Below are positions 33,665 through 42,948 of a stretch of 64,000 bases of DNA, in pieces. Location: NCBI GenBank assembly GCA_022566315.1, contig JADFJC010000002.1, forward strand, positions 1 to 64,000. The letters are read 5' to 3'. Within the stretch, counting starts at the first letter, position 1. Each line of letters begins with the position of its first letter. This DNA comes from Planctomycetota bacterium (GTDB lineage: Bacteria; Planctomycetota; Phycisphaerae; Sedimentisphaerales; Anaerobacaceae). Below the pieces are notes generated by a model. That model saw only the letters and a list, made by a program, of their open reading frames with translations, did no database searches and was not told the origin of the DNA. The translations under genes were made by a program, and so were the position numbers.

Positions 33665-35314
33665 CTATTCTTCCGCTGCTTGTCGTGTGGCGATGGGTAC
33701 ATACCCTGCCTCCAAGCCCGGCGGCGGGGTTACAATCAAGGCCGGGTCAATATCCGCCAGTTTTCCAATCGCCGGTGGCGCCAGGTAGTCGCGGTCTTTT
33801 TTCCAGTTCCGGTGGAGTTTTTCCACCCGCGCCTGCAGGCTTTCCCGCTCTTTATCCGTTAAATCGGCGTTGAGTAATGCAGGCTGGTCGGCGAATCGAT
33901 ACCAGTAGTACGTCACCACGCTACCGTCCCCCGGATGCGCCTGGAAAGGTCCTGCCACGGGGCCAGGTTTCTTCCAGCAACTCTCCGCATCGTCGGGAGT
34001 GACGTAGGGTTGGGAAGGTTTACCGCGGGGCCGGCTAAAGCTAACCTCGGCCAGTCCTGTTTCAGCCGGAACGTCTTTGGGTTGCACCACAACCCACTGG
34101 GCCTTGTTATTATTGTCTTTCACTAAGTGATAGTATTCGGGGAGCCTCACCAGTGGCCCATCCTTGGAATCTTTTCTCGTAACCAGTTGGTAGTCCCACC
34201 GGAACCCGAAGGTACTTGAATCAAGCGCCACGGGACTCGCAAAAGAATTCCAGGCAAGACGCGTCCTTTTTTCCCTGGGGACAGAGGGTGTATATATCCT
34301 CCAGGTTGCCCGACCGCCTCCGGGAAAGCTGTGCACAGCGGCCTCCTGGGGGTCGATGACGCCGCTGGCCGGGGCCCCGCCTTCAAACCAGGCCTCCACG
34401 GCGTCCCAGAGTGCCTTCTTGTTGTAGGCGGTAACGCGGTGCACTACCACCGACTCGCCCTTAGGCCCTCGGGGGAACGAGGTTGGGGCTACTCGGGCGT
34501 AGATCTCCCCCTTTTCGTCAGTGGACTGGACGCTGGGGACATACTGGGTTTCCATCTGCAAAGCCCTATTGGGACCGGAGGGACGGGTATCCAGAAACAT
34601 GCCAGCCAAGCCAGGGTCGTCCACAGTCGCGCGGGACCAGAAATAGGGGGTGAAGAAAGCAACCGGGCCTTTGAAGTTTCCCGTGTTCAGAAACAAGGTC
34701 CAACAGTTATTTCCGGTAGGAACGTTTTTCCCGGCGGTGGTGGATTTGGCTGTGGTGAGCGGAAGCGGCAGATACCCGTAGCCGAACAGTTCACCGCAGG
34801 TGCCTTGTTTCAGATTCAGGCCATCGGGGGGCCACAGCAACCAGGGACTGAGTTGTGCCACACCGTACTTGCCTTTCGGTTCATCCCAGTCCCTTCCTTT
34901 GCCGGCCCCTGGGCCGTTGGCCCATGCAACGAAATTCCGGGCCACCCCGCCCATAATGAACTTCGGCGTTTCCGTGGCGAACCGCGTGTCACGCCACCAG
35001 CCCAGGCCGCCCTCGATATCGGAATACACTTTTTTGGCAGGCTTAGGACCGTCATACTGAGCGTGCATCCAGGTGCCGAACAGACCTGTTTGAAAACGAC
35101 GCCCCGGATATTCCTGCAACAAAGGCCAGGCTGCTACATACATGGAGAACCCGGCGTTATACGTCTCTGGAACTTTATCGTGAGGGACGATCAGGTATCC
35201 GGCCATCTCTCCTTTCTGAATCTCATTGGGGGCGCCGAGCACCGGTGCCAGGTGCAAGACGAACACGAGGGCCAGGCAGGAAGTGAACAATGTAAAAAAC
35301 CTTTTTTTCAACAT
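33665..35314 (-). CDS. Secreted protein of unknown function
   Basis: 549 residues; the ATG at 35314 is followed by a signal peptide (FFTLFTSCLALVFVLHLAPV). The mature chain is rich in Trp, Tyr, Pro and Gly, e.g. GGLGWWRDTRFATETPKFIM, LSPWLLWPPDGLNLKQGTCG, FFTPYFWSRATVDDPGLAGM, and has a polar C-terminal helix region (LTDKERESLQARVEKLHRNW). I cannot name the family; the look is that of a beta-rich exported protein seen in planctomycetes and Verrucomicrobia. It stands alone, with relic-bearing gaps on both sides. Confidence 0.7.
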   Translation of the reverse strand: MLKKRFFTLFTSCLALVFVLHLAPVLGAPNEIQKGEMAGYLIVPHDKVPETYNAGFSMYVAAWPLLQEYPGRRFQTGLFGTWMHAQYDGPKPAKKVYSDIEGGLGWWRDTRFATETPKFIMGGVARNFVAWANGPGAGKGRDWDEPKGKYGVAQLSPWLLWPPDGLNLKQGTCGELFGYGYLPLPLTTAKSTTAGKNVPTGNNCWTLFLNTGNFKGPVAFFTPYFWSRATVDDPGLAGMFLDTRPSGPNRALQMETQYVPSVQSTDEKGEIYARVAPTSFPRGPKGESVVVHRVTAYNKKALWDAVEAWFEGGAPASGVIDPQEAAVHSFPGGGRATWRIYTPSVPREKRTRLAWNSFASPVALDSSTFGFRWDYQLVTRKDSKDGPLVRLPEYYHLVKDNNNKAQWVVVQPKDVPAETGLAEVSFSRPRGKPSQPYVTPDDAESCWKKPGPVAGPFQAHPGDGSVVTYYWYRFADQPALLNADLTDKERESLQARVEKLHRNWKKDRDYLAPPAIGKLADIDPALIVTPPPGLEAGYVPIATRQAAEE

Positions 35315-35515
35315 AAGGGAACCTCCGGCAACTATTTTTCTTTCTTTATTTGCAGCGTCTAACGTAGAACTCTAAAAACATACAGCAGACAATGGACGTC
35401 TGTCAAGCAGGGTTTTCGGGAATTATTCAGAACATGTGTACTTGTCAACCGGCATTTCCCATATACACTTCACTGAGACACTCCTGCTTGCCACAAGTCC
35501 AATAGTACAAAGATT

Positions 35516-35620
35516 TCATCTCAATTGCAACAATTTTTCAGCACGCTCAACATACCATCTCGCAAGAAGCACTAAAAAACTCATGAAAAGCGATTGTGCT
35601 GCCGATGGAATAGTAAGCAT
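35516..35620 (-). CDS. Possible 34-residue membrane microprotein
   Basis: The ATG at 35620 has AAAGGAG seven bases upstream. It encodes MLTIPSAAQSLFMSFLVLLA then RWYVERAEKLLQLR, one hydrophobic helix and a basic amphipathic tail. It sits 32 bp downstream of an Nramp relic on the same strand. It could be a true small membrane protein or another fragment. The rest of the gap 35315-35652 shows nothing recognisable. Confidence 0.4.
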   Translation of the reverse strand: MLTIPSAAQSLFMSFLVLLARWYVERAEKLLQLR

Positions 35621-35652
35621 AATAGACTCCTTTCCGAACTTATTATCTTTAA

Positions 35653-35925
35653 CTAATAATAAGCATCGGCAAAAAGTGAAGCCATAGCACTTCCGCTTCC
35701 CAGCACGAGAGCACTTTGCAGCCACCCGGGTCCTGTTTTGCCAAAATAACCCTTCCACCGCACCAGAAGGCCTTTGCCCTTAAGCTCTGCCAAATCAGCC
35801 TTTTCTTTTGCAAGAACCTCAGGAGCCGATGCAGTGAACATCGGCAACCCTTTCACTACTTCATCCCCCCGAAAGGGGTCCCTTGTGGGACTGGCACAGT
35901 TCTGATCTCGTTGATCCTTCCTCAA
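35653..35925 (-). pseudogene. Truncated Nramp-type metal transporter N-terminus
   Basis: 90 codons from a TTG at 35925. A cytoplasmic start (EVLAKEKADLAELKGKGLLV) leads to GKTGPGWLQSALVLGSGSAM and ASLFADAYY, then stop. The GPGWLQSAL..G.GS.A.SLF motif opens transmembrane helix 1 of planctomycete divalent-metal transporters, which normally continue for about 400 residues. Only a stub remains. The gap 35926-36305 upstream holds two copies of CTTTTCCGTGACTCGTG (about 35979 and 36066) and no gene. Confidence 0.55.
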
Positions 35926-36305
35926 TACAATATTCCTTTTCTTCCTGTTGCGCCGAGCGCAGCACGGCGAGTCGTCTGCTTTTCCGTGACTCGTGCGACG
36001 AGCCGCCGGCAGAGGTACTCACAACTGCTCAAATATGATACCATCGTTCAGAATGAAGTCCAGGGCTTTTCCGTGACTCGTGACTCGTCCAACCGTAGCT
36101 GCTGTGTGAGAGCAGGGAGAGGTGAAGTGGTCATAAACAACAAAATAACTGTCCAATGATGACTTGACAATCCGCCCCAGGCGGATTCCGTATCGGGGCG
36201 GCCAAACAAAGGGCTTGAGATTTCGAGGAATAGCGCTATAGTATTGTAACATCAGACGGCACGTATGAATATTTGGACATGACGGCAGGTTACAGGAGAG
36301 AATCG

Positions 36306-37772
36306 ATGAAACGCAGGGAGTTCTTGAAGGCGTCGCTCGCAATCGGCTCGGCATTATCTTTGTCGGGTTCACGGGTACTGGGCGCAAATGATGATATTCG
36401 CATTGGCGTGATTGGAATCGGTTCATTCGTCAAGATCGGCGGCAAGGGACGAGGAGATATTCGGGACTTCCGAAAGATCCCGGGCGTCCGTGTTGTGGCT
36501 CTATGTGATTGTGATGAAAACCACCTCAACTATGAAGTGAACCAGTTCAGTAAGCGAGGTGAGAAGGTCAAGGCCTACAAGGATTTCCGCGACCTGTTGG
36601 ATGACAAGGAAATCGATGCTGTCTCGATCACGACGCCGAACCATTGGCATTCATTGATGACTATCATGGCCTGTCAGGTGGGAAAAGATGTGTTCGTGCA
36701 AAAGCCCTCCTCGCACAACATCTTTGAGGGTCGCAAGATGGTCGAGGCCATGCGCAAGTACAATCGCGTGGTACAAGCCGTTCATGGACCTCGAAACAGC
36801 GGCGCGATTGCCGAATCACTCGAGTACATCTGGGCCGGTAACCTTGGGAAAATCAAGTGTGTGTACGGGATTAACTATAGGCCGCGGATGAGCATCGGCA
36901 AGGTAAATGGTCCCCAAGCCATACCCAGGTCGTGCGATTACGATCTCTGGTGCGGCCCGGCCCCTAAGAAACCACTAATGCGCAAGCACCTGCACTACGA
37001 CTGGCATTGGGACTGGGACACCGGTGACGGTGACCTTGGGAATATGGGTATTCATGCGATGGATGGGTGCCGATGGGCCTTACGGCAGAATGCGCTGCCG
37101 AAACGGGTGCTCAGCATTGGGGCGCGTCTGGGCTATGATGACGACGGCCAGACCCCCAATACCATGATATCCCTGTTGGATTACGAACCGGCTCCTATCA
37201 TTTTCGAAGTCCGCGGCCTGCCTCGGAATAGATCGTTCCGGCAATCGGATTGGAGCAAGAACAGCCGGCAGAGTATGGATGAGTTTCACGGGGTACGAAC
37301 AGGATTTGTAGTGCAATGCGAAGGTGGTTACGTGAAAGACGGCGCAGCTTTCGGCAATCACGGAAGGCTAATCAAAAAATTCACCCGCAAACAGCCCAAT
37401 TGCAAAGAGAACTTTATCAGCATCGTTCGCAGCCGTAAAACCAACGAGCTCCTGACGGATGCTCTCGAGGGACATCTCTCCTGTGGGCTGGTCCACATGG
37501 CGAACATCTCATATCAGGTGGGCAAGCACAAAACCAATAACGAAATCCGACAGGTCATTCGAAGCGAGACGGAACTCTCCGAGTCGTATGACCGTCTGAT
37601 TGACCATCTCTTAGCCAACCGATTTGACATCAACCAGGAATTGCTCGCCCTGAGTTCAATGCTGATTATGGACCCCGATAAAGAAAGATTCATCGGCCCG
37701 ATGAGCAAAGAAGCGAACAGGCTGATTTCACGAGAATACCGCAAGCCATTCGTCGTATCTGCTAACGTGTGA
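36306..37772 (+). CDS. TAT-exported Gfo/Idh/MocA-family oxidoreductase
   Basis: 488 residues from the ATG at 36306 (ACAGGAGAG upstream). It opens with a twin-arginine-like signal (MKRREFLKASLAIGSALSLS), as in many planctomycete members. The NAD(P)-binding domain shows IRIGVIGIGSFVKIGGKGRG and VVALCDCDENHL. The catalytic block is modified from EKP: VFVQKPSSHNIFEGRKM, keeping the Lys. The substrate domain includes GDLGNMGIHAMDGCRWAL with the conserved His of this family. Probable role: oxidation or reduction of a sugar or inositol derivative outside the cytoplasm; the cofactor must be bound before export. It appears monocistronic. Confidence 0.88.
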   Translation: MKRREFLKASLAIGSALSLSGSRVLGANDDIRIGVIGIGSFVKIGGKGRGDIRDFRKIPGVRVVALCDCDENHLNYEVNQFSKRGEKVKAYKDFRDLLDDKEIDAVSITTPNHWHSLMTIMACQVGKDVFVQKPSSHNIFEGRKMVEAMRKYNRVVQAVHGPRNSGAIAESLEYIWAGNLGKIKCVYGINYRPRMSIGKVNGPQAIPRSCDYDLWCGPAPKKPLMRKHLHYDWHWDWDTGDGDLGNMGIHAMDGCRWALRQNALPKRVLSIGARLGYDDDGQTPNTMISLLDYEPAPIIFEVRGLPRNRSFRQSDWSKNSRQSMDEFHGVRTGFVVQCEGGYVKDGAAFGNHGRLIKKFTRKQPNCKENFISIVRSRKTNELLTDALEGHLSCGLVHMANISYQVGKHKTNNEIRQVIRSETELSESYDRLIDHLLANRFDINQELLALSSMLIMDPDKERFIGPMSKEANRLISREYRKPFVVSANV

Positions 37773-38313
37773 TAGTTGACGGAACGTTCACATAGATGAG
37801 TCTGGCCGGCGTCTGTTGACGATCCATTTGTCTCCCGGAAAAACACTCGTCCTGTCCAAATGCTGGAACAGACCAGGGCGATAGCGGCGTCTGCGTGGTT
37901 TGGGACTTGTTTTCTTATCTATTTCTGTTATGCTCCAGTTTCAGATTTTGTTTGATTGCGTTGAAAAAAATATGAATAGCTCGAAAGATTTCCCTTGACG
38001 AGAGAGTTGCTCATCTGGTATAAATAAGATGAATGAAGTTTATGGATTTTGGCTTTCCTGAGGACAAAATCCTGGGCAAAGCATACAAACTGTCCTGGCT
38101 GGAAGGTCAAAATATAAGAGGGCAAAGTGCAAAGTTTCCTGGGCTTTGCGCTTGGCAGATGGAATCTATACATATCAGTTAACGGTCGATGTTGGACCTT
38201 TGAAGGAAGGAGGTAGTGTCAAGTCGTAAGACTCATCTTGGGCAGATGATGTAGTGAGTGTGATAATTGTTATCGGCCGTTTTTATTTTAAACCTTTTTG
38301 AAGGAGAACTACT

Positions 38314-38432
38314 ATGTCTAATAAATTGATTTTTTAGTTTCTTTTGTTTTGGTATTGGGTTTTGCTGCCGGCACGGCGCTTGCTGAGCTGGTTGCCTACT
38401 ACCCCCTGAATGAGAGAAGTCAATTGAGTTAA
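38314..38432 (+). pseudogene. Frameshifted relic of LamG-type secreted protein N-terminus
   Basis: AAGGAG precedes an ATG reading MSNKLIF and stop. Adding one T to the T6 tract restores LVSFVLVLGFAAGTALAELV then AYYPLNE, a perfect signal peptide followed by the usual opening of a planctomycete LamG domain, and then a stop. It is a remnant of a larger gene, lost except for its start. The rest of the gap 37773-38464 has no gene that I can support. Confidence 0.6.
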
Positions 38433-38464
38433 TCCCTAAGGGATGATAGTGAGGAGTAAGTATT

Positions 38465-41400
38465 ATGAAAAATCGAATAGTTTGGTTGACAGCAGTTTTG
38501 TTGATAGGACTCGTGGGAGTCAGTCCAAGCCACGCACAAGACGTCGTAAATCTACTGGATAATGGTGGCCTTGAGGACGGTGTCACGGACCCGTGGAGCA
38601 CATATGGTGACGCTACCTTAGAAGTGGTTACAGAATTGGTGGGCGCAGCAGTACCCGAAGATCCGATTGAGGGAACGTATGCCTTGCATGTTACGGTTAA
38701 CTCAGCAGGTGCAAATTCCTGGGATGCCGGTCTGCAGCACGCACAACGTGTTTTTGAAAATGGCAAGCATTACACTCTTTCGGTCTTTATGAAATCCAAG
38801 TCAGGTGACCTGCAGATCCGTCTCAAGCCGGAACGTGGAGCAGACCCGTGGGAGGGATATGGTGAACAGGAATTCTTCATAACTGAAGAATGGGCGGAAT
38901 ATAGCGTAACAACTCCTGTTTTTACTGCGGATGTGGATCCAGGGGCCATCACATTCCACATCGCTTTTACAGCCGGTGATTTCTGGGTAGACGCCGCAAG
39001 ATGGTACGAAGGCGACTATGTCGAACCATCTTTCAAACCAAGACTTACGGCTGCTGACCCCAGTCCTGAAGACGGCGTTGTTGACGTACCTCGCGATACG
39101 GTACTGAGTTGGGCACCGAGCTCGCTTGCCGACACGCACAACGTGTACTTCGGCACCGTCTTTGATGATGTCAATAATGCCACCGCCAGTACGGCGAGCC
39201 AAGCGGGTACAACTTACGATCCCGACGGCCTTCTCGAATTCGGCCAGACCTATTACTGGCGGATAGATGAAGTCAATGCACCGCCGGACTCCACCGCGTT
39301 CAAAGGCGACGTGTGGAGCTTCACCGTCGAGCCTTTTGTTTATCCGATTGCGAACATCATCGCCACGGCTTCCAGCTCTGCCGACGGGAGCGATCCGGCC
39401 GACACTATCAACGGCTCCGGACTGGATGCCGACGACCTGCACTCGATGGCCGCGACGGACATGTGGCAGAGCGATCTGGATGGACCCGAGCCGGTCTGGA
39501 TCCAGTACGAGTTCGACAGGGCCTACAAGCTCACCGAGATGTGGGTTTGGAACTACAACATGCAGTTCGAGAACTTTCTGGGCTTCGGGTTCAAGGATGT
39601 TACCATCGAGCACTCTGTCGATGGCGTTGATTGGACGGCACTGGGCGATTACGAATTTGTCCAAAGCCCCGGCCAGCCCGGCCTGGCCCACAACACCACC
39701 ATCGACCTTGGCGGTCTGGTGGCGCAGTACATCCGGTTGACCGCCAACACCAATTGGACGACGATACAGTCGGGGTCGGCTGGTCTGAGCGAAGTCCGCA
39801 TCTACCAGCTGCCTGTCCATGCGAGAGAGCCGCAGCCGGCTTCGGGAGAATCCGACGTGGTGCTGGATGCCGTTCTTGGTTGGCGACCGGGAAGAGAGGC
39901 CGTCTCGCACGAGGTGTATCTCAGCAACGACGAGCAGGCCGTCATTGATGGTACGGCGCTTGCCACTGCAGTGAGCGAGAACCTCTATCAGCCCGCTCCT
40001 CTTGACTTTGGACAGACTTACTACTGGAAGATTAATGAGGTCAATGAGGCTGCGAGCCCCAGAGCCTGGGAAGGTGACGTTTGGAACTTTTCCACCATAG
40101 AGTACTTTGTCGTGGAGGATTTTGAGGACTACAACGACTATCCACCAGACGAGATATGGGCCACGTGGATAGACGGATATGGCGTCCCGGAAAACGGCGC
40201 CACAGTAGGTTATCCTAATCCGGATTGGAATCTGGACGAGCATTATGCTGAGACAACGATCGTTCACGGCGGCGCCCAGGCGATGCCACTCTTTTACAGC
40301 AACACCGGCGTCGCAGCATATTCAGAGGCCGAGCGGACATGGAATACGCCTCAAGACTGGACGGTCAACGGGGCCGATACCCTGACGCTGTGGTTCCGCG
40401 GCCATCCAGCTCCTGTCGGCAGCTTCGTAGAGGGGCAGGTTGGCGCCTACACGATGACCGCCTCCACTGGAGATATCTGGGACACGTCCGATGCGTTCCA
40501 CTTCGCCTACCTGCGGTTATCAGGCGCAGGGACGATTCAAGCGCAGGTACTCAGCATCGATAACACCCACCAATATGCCAAGACGGGAGTGATGATTCGC
40601 GATACGCTGGATGCAGACTCGGCGCATGCCATGGTGGTCATCCACGCCGGTGGTGGAGTTGCCTTCCAGCGTCGTGTTACCATAGGCGCTACTACCCTCC
40701 AGGATAACCAAGCCGGGATTAACGCACCGGTGTGGGTGAAATTGGAGCGTACCACGGGAGGCGTGTTCAGTGCCTGGTATTCAACTGACGGAACTACCTG
40801 GCAAGCGCTGGGCGTCCCAGAGTCGATCCCAATGGCTTTAGATGTGTATATAGGTTTGCCCTTGACCAGCAATGATGTTACTCTAACGTGCCAGGCTGAA
40901 TTCTCCGACGTCCAGATCACCGGGGCGGTTAGTCAGCAGTGGACGAACCAGAATATCGGGATACTCACCAACACTGCTGAGCCGATGTATGTGACTGTAG
41001 CCGACAGCACTGGCGCAACTGCGACAGTCTACCACGATGATCCAAATGCAGCACAGATAGCAACCTATACGGAATGGTCTATCGACCTGCAAGCAATCGC
41101 AGATCAGGGCGTGAACGTGGCGGCTGTCAGTAAGCTCTCCATTGGTGTGGGTGACAAGAACAATCCGCAACCGAATGCCTTCGGGACACTCTACATCGAC
41201 GACATCTCGGTCGGCCATCCCATGGCCATACTCATACCACCCGGAACCAATCTGCTGACTAATGGTGGCTTTGAGGACGGTGTTATTGATCCGTGGGGTT
41301 TCTGGGGCGACGCTACCGCAGAAGTGGTTACAGAATTGGTGGGCGCAGCGGTCCCCGAAGATCCGATTGAGGGAGACTCTGCTCTGCATATTACGGTTAA

Positions 41401-42295
41401 CTCAGCAGGTGCAAATGACTGGGATTATGGCCTGAACCAGGGAGGATATGTTTTTGAAGCAGGCAAGAAGTACACTGTTTCGGCCTTTCTCAAGTGCAAG
41501 GAAGGTACACTGGATTTCCGTATCAAGCCGGAACTGGCAGCAGCTCCATGGTCGGGATATGGTGAGCAGGTCTTCACCATGACTGACACATGGGCGGAAT
41601 ATAGCGTAACAACTCCTGTTTTTGCTGAGGACACGAGTCCAGCGAGCATCACATTCCACATAGCTTTTGCAGCTGCTGAATTTTGGGTAGATGGCATAAG
41701 ATTTTACGAAGGCGACTATGTCCCGCCCTCAGGCGCGCCTACGCTTACGCCTACGGTCTTCGATTTCGAGACGGGTGCTCAAGGCTGGGGAGACCTCAAA
41801 GACGGCACAGCGGTGACCGTTTCGGCCGAGACACACAGCGGCGGCGGCAGCCAATCCCTGTCCGCCACGATTGACGAGGCCGCACATGAACAGCAGGAAG
41901 GCGGCTGGGCTTCGCCACGGGTCTTTACAGTCGACCAAGCTGATGTTGCCGCGGGCGGTTATAGTACCCTGTCGTTCTGGTATCGCGTTGATGATCCCGA
42001 TCTTAACGGCGGAAACTTTGTCCTCCACTGGATATCGAGCACCGAATCCTGGAGTGGCGGCGGTTGGTACGGTAACGGGCTCTGGGGCGTGTTGATTGCC
42101 GACAGCCAATGGCACCAGCAAACAGCCGACCTCTCGATCCTCGGCGAGGCCGCAGGTGGCTGGCAAGGCACGTGGGGTGACCTGGGAGCCTGGGAGTTCA
42201 GAGGCGATCTGCTCTACTCATTTGAGATCGTCGTTTCGCCCACTGATAACACCACTGGCAGCAACATCTACCTCGATGATGTCGTGTTGGAATGA
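38465..42295 (+). CDS. Large secreted protein with duplicated CBM domains and discoidin domain
   Basis: 1276 residues. Signal peptide (MKNRIVWLTAVLLIGLVGVS). Domain order: CBM4/9-like domain (29-188), Fn3-like spacer with WRIDEVN motifs (about 195-285), F5/8 discoidin-like domain (about 290-455: IANIIATASSSADGSDPADT, WIQYEFDRAYKLTEMWVWNY), a second spacer, a DUF1349/LamG-like region (about 555-925), a second CBM4/9-like copy (929-1088), and a jelly-roll C-terminal domain (about 1095-1276) ending in IYLDDVVLE. No catalytic motif is apparent, so it looks like a glycan-binding surface or secreted scaffold. It directly follows the LamG relic. Confidence 0.82.
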   Translation: MKNRIVWLTAVLLIGLVGVSPSHAQDVVNLLDNGGLEDGVTDPWSTYGDATLEVVTELVGAAVPEDPIEGTYALHVTVNSAGANSWDAGLQHAQRVFENGKHYTLSVFMKSKSGDLQIRLKPERGADPWEGYGEQEFFITEEWAEYSVTTPVFTADVDPGAITFHIAFTAGDFWVDAARWYEGDYVEPSFKPRLTAADPSPEDGVVDVPRDTVLSWAPSSLADTHNVYFGTVFDDVNNATASTASQAGTTYDPDGLLEFGQTYYWRIDEVNAPPDSTAFKGDVWSFTVEPFVYPIANIIATASSSADGSDPADTINGSGLDADDLHSMAATDMWQSDLDGPEPVWIQYEFDRAYKLTEMWVWNYNMQFENFLGFGFKDVTIEHSVDGVDWTALGDYEFVQSPGQPGLAHNTTIDLGGLVAQYIRLTANTNWTTIQSGSAGLSEVRIYQLPVHAREPQPASGESDVVLDAVLGWRPGREAVSHEVYLSNDEQAVIDGTALATAVSENLYQPAPLDFGQTYYWKINEVNEAASPRAWEGDVWNFSTIEYFVVEDFEDYNDYPPDEIWATWIDGYGVPENGATVGYPNPDWNLDEHYAETTIVHGGAQAMPLFYSNTGVAAYSEAERTWNTPQDWTVNGADTLTLWFRGHPAPVGSFVEGQVGAYTMTASTGDIWDTSDAFHFAYLRLSGAGTIQAQVLSIDNTHQYAKTGVMIRDTLDADSAHAMVVIHAGGGVAFQRRVTIGATTLQDNQAGINAPVWVKLERTTGGVFSAWYSTDGTTWQALGVPESIPMALDVYIGLPLTSNDVTLTCQAEFSDVQITGAVSQQWTNQNIGILTNTAEPMYVTVADSTGATATVYHDDPNAAQIATYTEWSIDLQAIADQGVNVAAVSKLSIGVGDKNNPQPNAFGTLYIDDISVGHPMAILIPPGTNLLTNGGFEDGVIDPWGFWGDATAEVVTELVGAAVPEDPIEGDSALHITVNSAGANDWDYGLNQGGYVFEAGKKYTVSAFLKCKEGTLDFRIKPELAAAPWSGYGEQVFTMTDTWAEYSVTTPVFAEDTSPASITFHIAFAAAEFWVDGIRFYEGDYVPPSGAPTLTPTVFDFETGAQGWGDLKDGTAVTVSAETHSGGGSQSLSATIDEAAHEQQEGGWASPRVFTVDQADVAAGGYSTLSFWYRVDDPDLNGGNFVLHWISSTESWSGGGWYGNGLWGVLIADSQWHQQTADLSILGEAAGGWQGTWGDLGAWEFRGDLLYSFEIVVSPTDNTTGSNIYLDDVVLE
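38549..39028 (+). repeat. 480-nt internal duplication, copy 1
   Basis: Colinear without indels with 41249-41728. Both encode 160 residues beginning NLL(D/T)NGG(L/F)EDGV and ending EGDYV(E/P)PS; the block TELVGAAVPEDPIEG is identical. High DNA identity points to a recent or gene-converted duplication. Confidence 0.85.
41249..41728 (+). repeat. 480-nt internal duplication, copy 2
   Basis: Second CBM4/9-like copy of the 38465-42295 gene; see 38549-39028. The stretch from GAAGTGGTTACAGAATTGGT onward for about 100 bp differs from copy 1 at only a few positions. Confidence 0.85.
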
Positions 42296-42381
42296 GCATA
42301 GTACGATAGCTCTTCATTGAGCTAGAAGATTTTGCACCAGTTCGGGGCGCCTGTGCTGATTTAGTTCGGCACAGGCAGCCC

Positions 42382-42543
42382 CACGCGTTTACGTGGGTGC
42401 TTCCTGAATCACTGACGTCAGCGATTGCCGGGACTGACGGGAACATCTGGTGGTTCGAGCTGGCGCTCATCTCGAACATGGATGGCGCATCGGTAACGAA
42501 GTTTTACATCGACAACATCCAGTTGATATATGAGGCTCCGTAA
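42382..42543 (+). pseudogene. Relic of CBM-type protein C-terminus
   Basis: The frame reads HAFTWVLPESLTSAIAGTDG then NIWWFELALISNMDGASVTK and FYIDNIQLIYEAP stop. The YIDNIQL tail matches ends of CBM/jelly-roll domains such as the upstream gene (IYLDDVVLE). No start is left. The gap 42296-42948 also has the hairpin at 42614 and an AT-rich stretch before the EpsI gene. Confidence 0.45.
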
Positions 42544-42613
42544 TCTCTGGGAGTTTTGTCGATCAGGTTTCCTGTTGAATAAGCAGGTTCCCGATCGAAG
42601 GTGATTAAACAGG

Positions 42614-42639
42614 CCCACGCCCGAAACATCGGGCGTGGG
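42614..42639. terminator. Perfect 11-bp hairpin
   Basis: CCCACGCCCGA (42614-42624) and TCGGGCGTGGG (42629-42639) pair perfectly around an AACA loop; TCTGTG follows rather than a T run. Its place between the CBM region and the polysaccharide locus suggests a transcript boundary. Confidence 0.5.
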
Positions 42640-42948
42640 TCTGTGTTCATAATGGGCCACGCTTATCAATGAAGTTAATTTAATGACCGATAAACGGCCC
42701 AAAATATGAAATTTGGCTGATTTTTCGGTTATTGTAGGGGTCTTGCGGGCACATGCCGTTTTTTGCTTTTTTTGGAATTATGCTCTTGATAAAAACAGCC
42801 GAAAAATGTATAATAATACTATTGTTTGCAGCCTTAAGGAGGAGGCATTCCAAAGTTTCTTTCTCAGCGGAGAGCGGTGTACCATCGTGGCGGAAGTAAC
42901 GTTACTTTTTTTTAGCTTTAGAATACTACTTTAAGGCTATATCCTTTG

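Noticed and set aside
33380..33862. 160-codon plus-strand frame before the 33665-35314 gene
   Set aside because: Its second half is antisense to a real gene, it lacks a ribosome site, and the first half resembles nothing I know.
34331..35362. 343-codon open frame on the plus strand
   Set aside because: Antisense to the signal-peptide-bearing 33665-35314 gene; composition is that of a reversed G/C-rich gene.
38801..40267. 488-codon open frame on the minus strand
   Set aside because: Antisense to the CBM/discoidin gene, whose domains and internal duplication confirm the plus frame.
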